This document shows positions 25,960-34,732 of a stretch of 64,000 nt of DNA, piece after piece. The notes below the pieces were generated by a model, which was given only the letters and a program-made list of their open reading frames with translations, was not told the DNA's origin and did not search any database. The stretch spans positions 89,176 through 153,175 of the forward strand of contig CAXXSI010000023.1 in assembly GCA_963669285.2 (NCBI GenBank), written 5' to 3'. Each line of letters opens with the position of its first letter. Positions within the stretch are counted from its first letter, which is position 1. Source of the stretch: JAWKWH01 sp963669285 (GTDB lineage Bacteria > Pseudomonadota > Alphaproteobacteria > Rhizobiales > Rhizobiaceae). Made by a program: the position numbers and the translations under genes.

Positions 25960-26634
25960 ATGAACGACCGTCCCGATAAACACGAAGCATCCGAAATGCC
26001 GGCAGATGGCGCTGAAGAGGTAAAAGTTGAGGCGGCAAATGACGATCAGGCCACGCCGGAAAGCGGTGCGGAAGATGGAGAATTTGCAGCCGACCATGAG
26101 GCTTTTCTGCGGCTTGCCACGGAAAATGAGGAATTAAAAGACCGCGCCCTGCGCATCGCTGCGGAGATGGAAAATCTGCGTAAACGCACAGCGCGCGATG
26201 TGCACGATGCCCGATCCTATTCGATCGCGAATTTTGCTCGCGACATGCTGGGCGTCGCCGATAATATGCGCCGCGCCCTCGACGCCATTCCCGATCAAGC
26301 CATGGAGGCGGCCGACGACGGCCTGAAAAGCCTTGCGGAAGGTGTGGAAATGACCGCGCGCGACATGCTGACGACACTGGAACGCCATGGCGTGAAAAAG
26401 CTCGCGCCGAAGGGCGAGAAGTTCGATCCCAACTTCCACCAGGCGATGTTCGAGGTCCAAAATCCCGATGTTGCCAACAACACGGTGACCGAGGTCGTGC
26501 AGGAAGGCTACGTGATCGGCGAGCGGGTTTTGCGTCCGGCGATGGTCGGTGTCGCCAAAGGCGGGCCCAAAGAGCCGCAGACAACTGCAAAAAGCGCCGA
26601 AGAATCGGCCGACCGAGCCGAAGACGACGTCTGA
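25960..26634 (+). CDS. grpE: Nucleotide exchange factor GrpE
   Basis: Nucleotide exchange factor of the DnaK chaperone, about 224 residues. The acidic N-terminal region is followed by the long helix LATENEELKDRALRIAAEMENLRKRTARDVHDA and the C-terminal beta domain with KGEKFDPNFHQAMFEVQ and VVQEGYVIGERVLRPAMVGVA, all typical. The start is uncertain: ATG 25960 gives the usual MNDRPDKHEA-type beginning with GAGAAG nine bases before it, but in-frame starts at 25939 and 25903 exist. It follows hrcA directly, forming a heat-shock pair. Confidence 0.93.
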   Translation: MNDRPDKHEASEMPADGAEEVKVEAANDDQATPESGAEDGEFAADHEAFLRLATENEELKDRALRIAAEMENLRKRTARDVHDARSYSIANFARDMLGVADNMRRALDAIPDQAMEAADDGLKSLAEGVEMTARDMLTTLERHGVKKLAPKGEKFDPNFHQAMFEVQNPDVANNTVTEVVQEGYVIGERVLRPAMVGVAKGGPKEPQTTAKSAEESADRAEDDV

Positions 26635-26677
26635 CGGTCCGGATTCTCCCGTCAGCACGTAACAACGGGGTGAGCCG

Positions 26678-27313
26678 GTGAATCTGCTGCTTCTGCTCGA
26701 CTACACCGGCGTCGCTGTCTTTGCCGCCACCGGCGCGCTCGCCGCTTCACGCAAACAGGTCGACATCATCGGATTTCTGTTTCTGGCCAGTATTACCGGA
26801 ATTGGTGGTGGCACGCTGCGCGACATCGTGCTCGGGGCCACGCCGGTTTTCTGGGTTGCCAACTCGGCATACATTCTGGTGTCGATCGCGGTCGCGGTCA
26901 TCGTGTTTTTCAGTGCACATCTGGTGGAAAGCCGATATCGGCTTCTGCTTTGGTTCGACGCAATCGGTCTGTCCGCCTACTCCGTTATGGGTGCGGCCAA
27001 AGGCTTGGCGGCTACCGGTTCGCCGACGATCTCCATTGTGACCGGAATGTTGACAGCGACGTTTGGAGGCGTGTTGCGTGACCTCCTGTCCGGTGAGCCA
27101 TCTGTTCTGATGCGGCCGGAAATCTATGTCACAGCGGCAATGGCCGGCGCGGCGACCTTTACCGGATTGGAACTGGTCGGTGTCGATACGCTGATCTCGG
27201 CAGCAGCCGGATTTCTGGTTGCGCTGGCGGTCAGAGGCGGTGCGCTGCATTTCGGTTGGGCGTTTCCGCCTTACAAGGCGCGGCCGGGTCGCGATCCCGA
27301 CGAGCTGATGTGA
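26678..27313 (+). CDS. TRIC-type (UPF0126/YadS) membrane channel protein
   Basis: Seven-helix membrane protein of 211 residues made of two related three-helix repeats. The conserved glycine-rich segments GIGGGTLRDIVLG (first repeat) and TATFGGVLRDLLSGE (second repeat) identify the prokaryotic TRIC/UPF0126 family, whose members are trimeric cation channels. The start is a GTG at 26678 after a GTGAGCCG region; no better codon is near. It ends immediately before the short palindromic element at 27316. Confidence 0.9.
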   Translation: MNLLLLLDYTGVAVFAATGALAASRKQVDIIGFLFLASITGIGGGTLRDIVLGATPVFWVANSAYILVSIAVAVIVFFSAHLVESRYRLLLWFDAIGLSAYSVMGAAKGLAATGSPTISIVTGMLTATFGGVLRDLLSGEPSVLMRPEIYVTAAMAGAATFTGLELVGVDTLISAAAGFLVALAVRGGALHFGWAFPPYKARPGRDPDELM

Positions 27314-27315
27314 AC

Positions 27316-27419
27316 CAGAGCGTGTCCAGAACAAGTTGGAGTGGTTTGATGGGATGGATTTTTTCCGGCAAGGAGAAAACCGGCGTTCAAACGATTCCAT
27401 TTAAACTGGATACGCTCTA
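27316..27419. repeat. RIME-like palindromic intergenic element (short form)
   Basis: A 104-base element with inverted ends: left CAGAGCGTGTCC, right (other strand) TAGAGCGTATCC followed by AGTTTAAATGGAATCG. That right arm matches the left arm of the element at 8509-8822 in the opposite orientation, and the left 65 bases match the same element in direct orientation, including TTCCGGCAAGGAG. Its length fits the established roughly 106-base RIME1 class of rhizobia; the identification is an inference. Its terminal CTA (27417-27419) forms the TAG stop of the adenosine kinase gene. Confidence 0.75.
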
Positions 27420-28409
27420 AAGCAGGCCGGTCTGCTCCGCCGCTTGGGCCAGATTGGCGAATGGGCGGGGTCCGATCTGCTGGATGACGAGGCCGGCGGC
27501 AAGCGAACCGAGTTTGCCGCAATCTTTCAAATTGCGACCATTGGTGTATCCGTGCAGAAAGCCGGCAGCGTATAGATCACCTGCTCCAGTCGTATCGACC
27601 AGCTCCTCGATTTCGATTGCCTCGATTACGGCGGTTTCATCGCCCTGCACGATAATTGAACCTTCCTCCGATCGCGTAACGGCAGCGATCTTGCAATCGT
27701 TACGGATGGCAGCGAGCGCCTCATCAAATGATGATGTCTGGTACAGCGAGATAAGCTCGTGCTCGTTGGCAAAAACGATGTCCACCGTGCCAGAGCGCAT
27801 GAGATCGAGGAATTCGCCGCGAAAGCGGTCCACGCAAAACGGATCGGACAGGGTCATGGAGACCTCCCGGCCAGCATCATGCGCCAGCTTTGCCGTCATG
27901 CGGATCGCCTCCTTGGCGCGTGGCGGATCCCAAAGATAGCCTTCAAAGTAGGTGACCTTCGATGAAGACGCCTTGGTCGGTTCTACATCTTCCGGCCCCA
28001 ATTCCATGCAGGCGCCCAAATAGGTGTTCATCGACCGTTCGCCGTCAGGCGTGACAAATATCATCGAGCGAGCGGTCGGCGGCGGGCCATTGAGTGGCCT
28101 GGTGTCGAAGGCCACGCCCTGCGCATGAATATCATGGGTGAAAATCTGCCCCAAATGATCGGCGGCAACCTTGCCAAAATAGGCTGCCTTGCCGCCAAAG
28201 CTTGCAATGCCTGCAGCCGTATTTCCAGCGCTGCCGCCGGAAGCCTCGATTGCCGGTCCCATATGCGAATACAACAATTCAGCACGCTCGGCGTCGATCA
28301 AATTCATCGCGCCCTTGATGATTTCGTGTTCGACCAGAAAATCATCCTCGCAACGCGCAATTATATCGACGATCGCGTTGCCGATGCACAAAACATCGTA
28401 TTCGGCCAT
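27417..28409 (-). CDS. Adenosine kinase (PfkB family)
   Basis: PfkB-family sugar kinase of 330 residues. Features: YDVLCIGNAIVDIIA at the start, the ASGGSAGNTAAGIASFGGKAAYFGKV substrate region, and the anion-hole/catalytic motif DTTGAGDLYAAGFLHGY with the general-base Asp. The alphaproteobacterial proteins with this pattern phosphorylate adenosine to AMP; ribokinase- or fructokinase-like activity is a less likely alternative. The stop codon coincides with the end of the palindromic element. It is divergent from the EI24-like gene by about 140 bases. Confidence 0.87.
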   Translation of the reverse strand: MAEYDVLCIGNAIVDIIARCEDDFLVEHEIIKGAMNLIDAERAELLYSHMGPAIEASGGSAGNTAAGIASFGGKAAYFGKVAADHLGQIFTHDIHAQGVAFDTRPLNGPPPTARSMIFVTPDGERSMNTYLGACMELGPEDVEPTKASSSKVTYFEGYLWDPPRAKEAIRMTAKLAHDAGREVSMTLSDPFCVDRFRGEFLDLMRSGTVDIVFANEHELISLYQTSSFDEALAAIRNDCKIAAVTRSEEGSIIVQGDETAVIEAIEIEELVDTTGAGDLYAAGFLHGYTNGRNLKDCGKLGSLAAGLVIQQIGPRPFANLAQAAEQTGLL

Positions 28410-28553
28410 TGGGGTCTCCGGACTGCAAAGGATTTGGATATTTGAGGGCGGTACGGGCGCGGTTTAGTGCATCGATCCCAATTTGCAAAGGCCTGTTGAA
28501 ACTTGCAGCCCGGCGCCAGGCTTCCTATGTCGAGCGAAGACGAAAGGACACCG

Positions 28554-29291
28554 ATGATCATCGAAGCCGCGCGCGCCGCGATTACACGACTGTTGACGCC
28601 GGAATTCCGGTCCGTGTTGCTTAAGACTATCGGGCTCACGCTGCTGCTGCTGGCCGGGTTGTGGTTCGGACTGAGTGAATTGTTCGCAGCCTTTGCCTGG
28701 CCTTGGTTTGACGCGCTGTTGCCGGGATTGCCCGAATGGGCCGGTTGGCTCGGCGTAGTCAGCGCGGTTGCCGCCGGCCTCGGCCTTGCTTTGGCGCTGG
28801 CTTTGCTGATCGCACCGGTCACCGCGATCATTGCGGGTCTTTTTCTTGATGACATCGCTGAAGTGGTTGAGCTGCAGGATTTTCCGACTGATCCGCCAGG
28901 CACAGCGGTACCGACGATGCGTTCGCTGGTCTTGGCGATCAAGTTTTTCGGAATCGTCGTCCTCGGCAACATCATCGCGCTGTTCCTGCTGCTCATTCCC
29001 GGGATCAACATCGCGGCATTCTTTCTCGTCAATGGCTACCTGATCGGGCGCGAATTCTTCGAATTCGCCGCCATGCGGTTCCGGTCGGAAAAAGAGGCGA
29101 AACTGTTGCGCCGCAAACATTCGAGCACGGTGTTTCTGGCCGGTTTGATCGTTGCGGCGTTTCTGGCCGTACCGATTCTCAATCTCGCCACGCCGCTGTT
29201 TGCGGCTGCTCTGATGGTACATTTGCACAAAATGATCTCGGCGCGCGATCCCGATTTCGCACCCGACATGGCAATGCGGCGCGCGGCTTGA
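28554..29291 (+). CDS. EI24/CysZ-like membrane protein
   Basis: Membrane protein of about 245 residues with four to six hydrophobic helices. The pattern fits the EI24/CysZ family: AITRLLTPEFRSVLLKTIGLTLLLL at the start, APVTAIIAGLFLDDIAEVVE, and GINIAAFFLVNGYLIGREFFEFAAMR, the last being a conserved family stretch. CysZ takes up sulfate, but most family members are uncharacterised, so transport is only a suggestion. The ATG at 28554 is chosen because AAAGGACACC precedes it; a longer reading to 28503 is possible. It converges with the monooxygenase gene. Confidence 0.82.
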   Translation: MIIEAARAAITRLLTPEFRSVLLKTIGLTLLLLAGLWFGLSELFAAFAWPWFDALLPGLPEWAGWLGVVSAVAAGLGLALALALLIAPVTAIIAGLFLDDIAEVVELQDFPTDPPGTAVPTMRSLVLAIKFFGIVVLGNIIALFLLLIPGINIAAFFLVNGYLIGREFFEFAAMRFRSEKEAKLLRRKHSSTVFLAGLIVAAFLAVPILNLATPLFAAALMVHLHKMISARDPDFAPDMAMRRAA

Positions 29292-29307
29292 GGCTTGCGA
29301 GGTTCGA

Positions 29308-31239
29308 TCAGAGCGCGGGAATCATGAAGCCGTAAAAGAACTCCGATAACTCGGCATATGCGTTTAGCGGCAGAACGCCGGAAACCTGCTGGTCGGGCCG
29401 CACGACAACAATGCAACCGCGCTGGCGGTCGATGTCTCGCATGTCAAAAATGTCGCCTCGGCCTTTCAGGTCGGCACAGAACATCTTTTCGTAGTCGATC
29501 AGGCCATGCCTGCCCTTCGCGGGCAAAAGAAATTGCGGCAGCGAGGCCAGTTCAAGATCGCGATGGCCTTGCTGAAAGACAGCCCTTGTATCGATCACCG
29601 AATCAATATCGGCGGAATGCGGCGTGTATCTTCGAACCGGAGACTCGGCGTCGTTTGCGAGGAAATCACACAGACGATGGGTCGCGGACGACGGATCAGC
29701 GGGATTGTCGGTGTCGGCAAAGGCAAACAGACGCCAGCGCCCGTCGGCCTCAACGGTGTGGCCCAGATGGACCGGCTTGGCGTCGGCCAACCTGATCGCC
29801 GGCGCGGAATGGAAACGCATTCCAACCGTAAAGCCCTTTGCCAGATCCTGATGCCTGCCGGTGCCTGATACGATTGACGGCTGGTATCGAAATGCGGTTC
29901 CCGCGGTGAAGCGACCATGCCGGGTGAAGTATTTCTGAAACTCGGCGGGATCGACGGTATCGGCGCTTTGGATCTCCGCTGTTTTGGGCGGTGCGCTGAA
30001 CATTTTGGCAAATTCGCGATCGAAATCGATGAGTTCGCGAGCAATCGCCTGCCGCTCTGTCGAATAGGTCTGCAAAATATCGGGAGTACATTTTCCCGAA
30101 AGCACCGAAGCGAGCTTCCAGCCGAGATTGAAACTGTCGCCCATCGATACGTTCATTCCCTGCCCTGCCTTCGGACTATGGGTATGGCAGGCGTCGCCGG
30201 CGATGAACGCGCGCGGGTGGTCTACTGCGGGGCCGCCGGTATCGGCATTATCGAACCGGTCGCAAAGGCGCTGGCCGATTTCATAGACCGACCACCAGGC
30301 GATCTCACTGACGTCAAGCCGGTAGGGGTGAATTATCCGGTTGGCTGCAGCGACAAGTTTATCTGTTGAGATATTCTGACTGTCCAAGCGCCTGTTTTTA
30401 CTTAATTTTTCCAACTCAATATAAAGCCGCACCATATACCCGCCTTCGCGGGGAATGATGAGCACGTTGCCCTCGTTGGCCGAGTGGATAACCGTCTTGA
30501 AACGGATATCGGGGAAATCCGTGACGGCCAGAACATCCATCACGCCCCAGGCTTGGTTGGCCGAATCCCCGTGCAGTTCAAGCCCGAGTGCCTTGCGCAC
30601 CGTGCTGCGTGCGCCGTCGCAGCCAACCACATAGTTTGCCCGTACCGTCTCGACCACGCCGTCTTGGCTGTCGGCAAGAGTTTCGAATTGGAGCGAAACC
30701 GGAAACTCACCTTCCTCGGCAATCGAGACGTCCTGCAGGCAGCGCGCATAATAGGGTTCCAGCCGTGTCGGACTGTTGCGCATCGTCTCCAGATAGAAAT
30801 CATGCACGCGTGCCTGGTTGAGGATCACGTGCGGAAATTCCGACAGACCGTCTTCCACATCCTGAATCCTGCCGCTGCGGGCAATTTTCCGCGGATCGGT
30901 CACATCCGGTTTCCAGAACACCGTCTCGTTGACCCAATAGGCTTCCTTGACGACACGTTCTGCAAAGCCGAAGGCCTGAAACATCTCCATGGTGCGGCAG
31001 GCGATCCCGTCGGCCTGGCCTACCATCAGCGGACCGTGTTTCTGATCAACAATGACCGTTTTGATCTGCGGAAAGGCGGAAAGCTGCGCTGCCAGAGTGA
31101 GGCCGGCTGGACCGCAGCCGACAATCACAACATCGGCTTGTGGTGGCAGGCTGGCATCCGCTTTTCGCGGCTCGGCATGTTCCGATGGTTCGCAAATGCT
31201 CGGATCGCCGGTTCTGAATCCATTGAGATGGAACTGCAT
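29308..31239 (-). CDS. mobA: 3-Hydroxybenzoate 4-monooxygenase
   Basis: FAD-dependent aromatic hydroxylase of about 643 residues that converts 3-hydroxybenzoate to protocatechuate with NADPH and oxygen. The N-terminus MQFHLNGFRTGDPS and the strings VGQADGIACRTMEMFQAFGFAERV, DVEDGLSEFPHVILNQARVHDFYLE and NQAWGVMDVLAVTDFPDIRFKT closely follow the characterised Comamonas MobA as I recall it. FAD-binding motifs VGCGPAGL and GDACHTHSPKAGQGMN are present, with the C-terminal thioredoxin-like domain. The ATG at 31239 matches the known N-terminus. No other aromatic-degradation gene is adjacent. Confidence 0.9.
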   Translation of the reverse strand: MQFHLNGFRTGDPSICEPSEHAEPRKADASLPPQADVVIVGCGPAGLTLAAQLSAFPQIKTVIVDQKHGPLMVGQADGIACRTMEMFQAFGFAERVVKEAYWVNETVFWKPDVTDPRKIARSGRIQDVEDGLSEFPHVILNQARVHDFYLETMRNSPTRLEPYYARCLQDVSIAEEGEFPVSLQFETLADSQDGVVETVRANYVVGCDGARSTVRKALGLELHGDSANQAWGVMDVLAVTDFPDIRFKTVIHSANEGNVLIIPREGGYMVRLYIELEKLSKNRRLDSQNISTDKLVAAANRIIHPYRLDVSEIAWWSVYEIGQRLCDRFDNADTGGPAVDHPRAFIAGDACHTHSPKAGQGMNVSMGDSFNLGWKLASVLSGKCTPDILQTYSTERQAIARELIDFDREFAKMFSAPPKTAEIQSADTVDPAEFQKYFTRHGRFTAGTAFRYQPSIVSGTGRHQDLAKGFTVGMRFHSAPAIRLADAKPVHLGHTVEADGRWRLFAFADTDNPADPSSATHRLCDFLANDAESPVRRYTPHSADIDSVIDTRAVFQQGHRDLELASLPQFLLPAKGRHGLIDYEKMFCADLKGRGDIFDMRDIDRQRGCIVVVRPDQQVSGVLPLNAYAELSEFFYGFMIPAL

Positions 31240-31346
31240 GTTTGACCGCTCCGACATGGGCTGTTGGTTTCATCATGGACCGGTAAAATACCGATGTCGA
31301 ACAGCCTGACCGATTGGCGATTGCGGCGCCCGATTTGCCGAGCCTA

Positions 31347-32096
31347 TCAGACCACCTGCGGCGGCAGTTCGACCAGTGCTGCCGGCACGTCGCAGGTCTT
31401 TTCGCCGGATTTGCAGATATCGGCGATGACGCAGGCTTCGCATTCCGGTTTCCTCGCCTTGCAGCAATAGCGGCCATGCAGGATCAGCCAGTGGTGGGCG
31501 TGGTAGAGGTAGTCTTCGGGAATTACCCGCATCAGGATCTCTTCGACCTCGTCCGGTGTCTTGCCGGGTGCGAGGCCAAGCCGGTTGCCGATTCGCAAAA
31601 TGTGCGTATCGACCGCCATTGTTGGCTGACCGAATGCCATGGAGAGTACAACATTGGCCGTCTTGCGGCCGACACCTGGCAGTGTCACGAGTTCTTCGCG
31701 CGTCTGCGGCACGACGCCATCGAAATCCTCGATGAGCTTTCTCGACAGGGCGATGACGTTCTTTGCCTTGTTGCGCCAAAGTCCGATGGTGCGGATGTAG
31801 TCACCGAGCCGTTCCTCACCCAAATCCAACATTTTTTGTGGTGTGTCGGCGATCTTGAACAACTCCCTTGTCGCCCGGTTCACACCAACATCGGTCGCCT
31901 GTGCTGAAAGGGCGACGGCAACGACCAGCGTGAACGGATTAACATGCTCCAATTCGCCCTTCGGTTCCGGCCTTTGGATGGAAAACCGCCGAAATATCTC
32001 GCGAATTTCGGCTTCGGAGTATTTCGACCGGCGACGCGTCGCTGATCGCGCATTCTTGACCGGCCTGGCGGAATTTTTGGACTTGGGCTTTGTCAT
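31347..32096 (-). CDS. nth: Endonuclease III
   Basis: DNA glycosylase/AP lyase that removes oxidised pyrimidines, about 249 residues. The helix-hairpin-helix LPGVGRKTANVVLSMAFG holds the catalytic Lys, VDTHILRIGNRLGL the catalytic Asp, and the Cys set in CCKARKPECEACVIADIC the 4Fe-4S cluster. An Arg/Lys-rich N-terminal extension of about 25 residues is typical of alphaproteobacterial members. The ATG at 32096 lies 21 bases from the divergent DUF2244 start, so the two promoters must overlap the opposite genes' 5' ends. Confidence 0.95.
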   Translation of the reverse strand: MTKPKSKNSARPVKNARSATRRRSKYSEAEIREIFRRFSIQRPEPKGELEHVNPFTLVVAVALSAQATDVGVNRATRELFKIADTPQKMLDLGEERLGDYIRTIGLWRNKAKNVIALSRKLIEDFDGVVPQTREELVTLPGVGRKTANVVLSMAFGQPTMAVDTHILRIGNRLGLAPGKTPDEVEEILMRVIPEDYLYHAHHWLILHGRYCCKARKPECEACVIADICKSGEKTCDVPAALVELPPQVV

Positions 32097-32117
32097 CCGG
32101 CCTCTATAATCAGAGCC

Positions 32118-32606
32118 ATGGACGAACAAAACCCGAAACCTGCCGACGAGCCGATTTTCAGGGCGTTGCTCACACCCTATCGATCGCTGGGCAAGCGCGG
32201 TTTTTTCTGGCTGATGGCCTTCGTTTCAATACTTTGGCTGGGAGTCGGAGCGTTTTTTCTGGCCAAGGGCGCGTGGCCGGTGTTCGGATTTTTCGGCCTT
32301 GATGTGCTGGCAATCTACGTCGCCTTCCGTCTATCCTATCGCGATGCACGCGCACGCGAAGAGGTGACCGTGTCGCGTACCAGCCTGCTGATTCGCAAGG
32401 TGGCTCCGTCCGGCAAGACGCGCCAACACCTGTTCAATCCGGTCTGGGCGAGGTTCAACGTTTTCCGTCATGACGAGATCGGCATCACCGCCATGGCCGT
32501 ATCCGGCCGCGGCGATACCGTGCCGATCGGCGGTTTCCTCAATCCCGGCGACCGGGAAAGTTTTGCCAGCGCGTTTTCGCGGGCGCTGGCGACGGCGCGG
32601 CGTTAG
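32118..32606 (+). CDS. DUF2244 domain-containing membrane protein
   Basis: Protein of 162 residues with two adjacent membrane helices (GFFWLMAFVSILWLGVGAFFLA and PVFGFFGLDVLAIYVAF) followed by a cytoplasmic domain. The segments PIFRALLTPYRSLGKRGFFWLM, RLSYRDARAREEVTVSRTSLLIRKV and VPIGGFLNPGDRESFASAFSRAL are typical of DUF2244, a family common beside nth in alphaproteobacteria. Function unknown. Confidence 0.87.
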   Translation: MDEQNPKPADEPIFRALLTPYRSLGKRGFFWLMAFVSILWLGVGAFFLAKGAWPVFGFFGLDVLAIYVAFRLSYRDARAREEVTVSRTSLLIRKVAPSGKTRQHLFNPVWARFNVFRHDEIGITAMAVSGRGDTVPIGGFLNPGDRESFASAFSRALATARR

Positions 32607-32707
32607 AACGTTCGGATGAACAGGCAGGGCGTGCAAGAATCGGGTGGCGCGAGGTCATCTGGTTGAGCAAGATACCGGCCAGATATTGAGATTTTGGAGC
32701 TTCGACA

Positions 32708-33586
32708 ATGAACGCGCAGACAGCCATCCTGCAGCACGACATTACCGGCGAACTTGGCGGCGACTACGAGACCGTGCGCCGGGTGATCGAGAAGATCAGC
32801 CTTGATTTTCGCGACCAGCCCTCGCTCGACGCGCTTGCCCATGAGGTCGGCGAAACGCCAACCGGTCTGCAAAAACTGTTCACCCGTTGGGCCGGATTGA
32901 GCCCCAAGGCCTTTCTGCAAGCGGTCACAATCGATCATGCCCGCAAACTGCTCGACGAAGGAACGCCATTGCTAGAAACCGCTCTCGAGGCCGGCCTTTC
33001 CGGCCCGGGAAGACTGCACGACTTGTTTGTGACCCACGAGGCGATGTCACCTGGCGACTACAAGACGCGGGCAGCAGGACTGACAATCCGCCATGGCTTC
33101 CACATTTCGCCTTTCGGCATCGCCCTGATCATGGTCACCGACCGCGGACTGGCGGGACTGGCATTCTGCGACGCGGGTGGTGAGAAAAGTGCGTTGGACG
33201 ACATGATGAGCCGGTGGCCCAATGCAAACCACGTTGAAGACATGGCCGCCACCCTGCCCTATGCCGCCAGGGTATTCGATCCCAACCGCTGGCGTGGTGA
33301 TGAACCGCTACGCGTCGTGCTGATCGGCACCGATTTTCAGGTGCGTGTCTGGCAGGCGCTGATGAAAATCCCCATGGGCAAGGCGGTCGCCTATTCCGAC
33401 ATCGCCCAGGATATCGGCAAGCCGGATGCCAACCGAGCCGTCGGTGCAGCAGTTGGCGCCAACCCGATCTCATTTGTCGTGCCTTGCCACCGGGCTGTCG
33501 GTAAATCCGGCGCCTTGACTGGCTACCATTGGGGTCTGACGCGCAAACGCGCTATTCTCGGCTGGGAGGCCGGCCAGATCAATTAG
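32708..33586 (+). CDS. Ada-like methylated-DNA-protein cysteine methyltransferase with AraC-type domain
   Basis: Bifunctional protein of 292 residues. Residues about 20-115 form an AraC-type DNA-binding region (PSLDALAHEVGETPTGLQKLFTRWAGLSPKAFLQ). The C-terminal part is an O6-alkylguanine-DNA alkyltransferase with IGTDFQVRVWQALMKIPMGKAVAYSDIA, ANRAVGAAVGANPISFVVPCHRAVG (acceptor Cys in PCHR) and GLTRKRAIL. The N-terminal zinc/phosphotriester domain of E. coli Ada is missing, so a methylphosphotriester signal cannot be sensed in the classic way. The start ATG at 32708 is preceded by GGAGCTTCGAC. Confidence 0.92.
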   Translation: MNAQTAILQHDITGELGGDYETVRRVIEKISLDFRDQPSLDALAHEVGETPTGLQKLFTRWAGLSPKAFLQAVTIDHARKLLDEGTPLLETALEAGLSGPGRLHDLFVTHEAMSPGDYKTRAAGLTIRHGFHISPFGIALIMVTDRGLAGLAFCDAGGEKSALDDMMSRWPNANHVEDMAATLPYAARVFDPNRWRGDEPLRVVLIGTDFQVRVWQALMKIPMGKAVAYSDIAQDIGKPDANRAVGAAVGANPISFVVPCHRAVGKSGALTGYHWGLTRKRAILGWEAGQIN

Positions 33587-33793
33587 AGCGCCGGGTGATA
33601 ATGCTGCATCATTCTACCGAGGGCATTATGCGACAGGATCAAGGAAAAAGCGCAGGGCGATGCGGAAGCATCGGTCGAGCATTTTTCTGATGTGGATTGG
33701 CGCGAAATGACCCGGCCCGAAGGGTTTCGCCCCGTTGGGCGCCTGATCGCGCTCGATCCTCGCACGATGCTTTGGCATCGAGCTGCGGTGCGA

Positions 33794-34732
33794 TCACGTC
33801 CAGTCGCGCGCAACGGGGGCGAAATAGAATGGCGCAGCATTATCGCCCGGAGCTCTAAGCCCGGAGGCAACGCGCTCAAGCTTGTCGGGATTACGCATGA
33901 TGTACAGGCCGGAAATCTTGCGCTCATCGTCCAGTCTGAATGCCACGGTCTGGAACAGTTCGCCATTGTGAAACGCCAGCATGCCGGGTTCGCCGTTCAC
34001 CTCGGCGCGTTCGAGCCGGATTGCGTGTTTTTCAAATCCTTTCAGCAGGCCCATGATCAAGCGGGCGACCGGATCGTGCCCGCGAACGATATTGCGGGCG
34101 GCGATCACCTTGCCGCCGCCATCGGAAACGAACTCGACCTGTTCCGATAACAAGGCCCTGAGCGGTCCGTCGTCGCCGGCTTGGCTGGCAGCACGGAAAG
34201 CCGCTTCAAGCCGCTCAATATCGCTGTCAGCCGGTTTAAACTTCGGTTTGGCAGCAGACAACGACTTGCGCGCACGCTCGGCATGTTTGCGGCAGGCCGA
34301 TGTGCTCAATCCGATCGTCTCGGCAATTTCGGCATAGGGCACCTCATAGATGTCGTGCAGGAAGAATGCTGCGCGCTCCTGCGGTGTCATCTGCTCGAGG
34401 CAGCGCATAACCGCATAGGAAAGATCCAGCGCTGCATCGGAAGCATTTGCCATGATCGAGTCGTCAGCGCCGACAAGCGGTTCCGGCAACCAGGGGCCGA
34501 CATAGGTTTCGCGCCTGTGGCTTGCCGACTTCAACCGGTCAAGCGCCAGTCTTGTCACCACGGTCGACAAGAACCGCGGCGCATCGGCGACGTCATCGGC
34601 ACCGGAAAAACGGATCCACGCTTCCTGCACGATGTCTTCCGCGTCGCTCGCTGTTTCCATGTACCGGTAGGCAAGGCGGAACAACCGAGGACGCTCCGCC
34701 ATGAATGCATCCAGCCTTTCGTCAGCGTTCAT
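33794..34732 (-). CDS. ECF41-type RNA polymerase sigma factor with C-terminal SnoaL-like domain
   Basis: Extracytoplasmic-function sigma factor of about 312 residues. Sigma2 (FRLAYRYMETASDAEDIVQEAWIRF) and sigma4 (MTPQERAAFFLHDIYEVPYAEIAETIGLSTSACRKHAERARKSL) domains are followed by a roughly 120-residue C-terminal extension (DIERLEAAFRAASQAGDDGPLRALLSEQVEFVSDGGG) of SnoaL/NTF2-like type. That extension replaces an anti-sigma factor in the ECF41 group. The ATG at 34732 overlaps the stop of the preceding gene (ATGA). ECF41 genes are usually next to a carboxymuconolactone-decarboxylase/oxidoreductase/epimerase gene, and the neighbour here appears to be of that kind. Confidence 0.9.
   Translation of the reverse strand: MNADERLDAFMAERPRLFRLAYRYMETASDAEDIVQEAWIRFSGADDVADAPRFLSTVVTRLALDRLKSASHRRETYVGPWLPEPLVGADDSIMANASDAALDLSYAVMRCLEQMTPQERAAFFLHDIYEVPYAEIAETIGLSTSACRKHAERARKSLSAAKPKFKPADSDIERLEAAFRAASQAGDDGPLRALLSEQVEFVSDGGGKVIAARNIVRGHDPVARLIMGLLKGFEKHAIRLERAEVNGEPGMLAFHNGELFQTVAFRLDDERKISGLYIMRNPDKLERVASGLRAPGDNAAPFYFAPVARDWT

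Noticed and set aside
33602..33800. A protein-like stretch (IKEKAQGDAEASVEHFSDVDW) in the gap after the Ada-like gene
   Set aside because: No good start codon or ribosome-binding site; it runs into the sigma factor gene on the opposite strand. It may be a gene remnant but I cannot support it.
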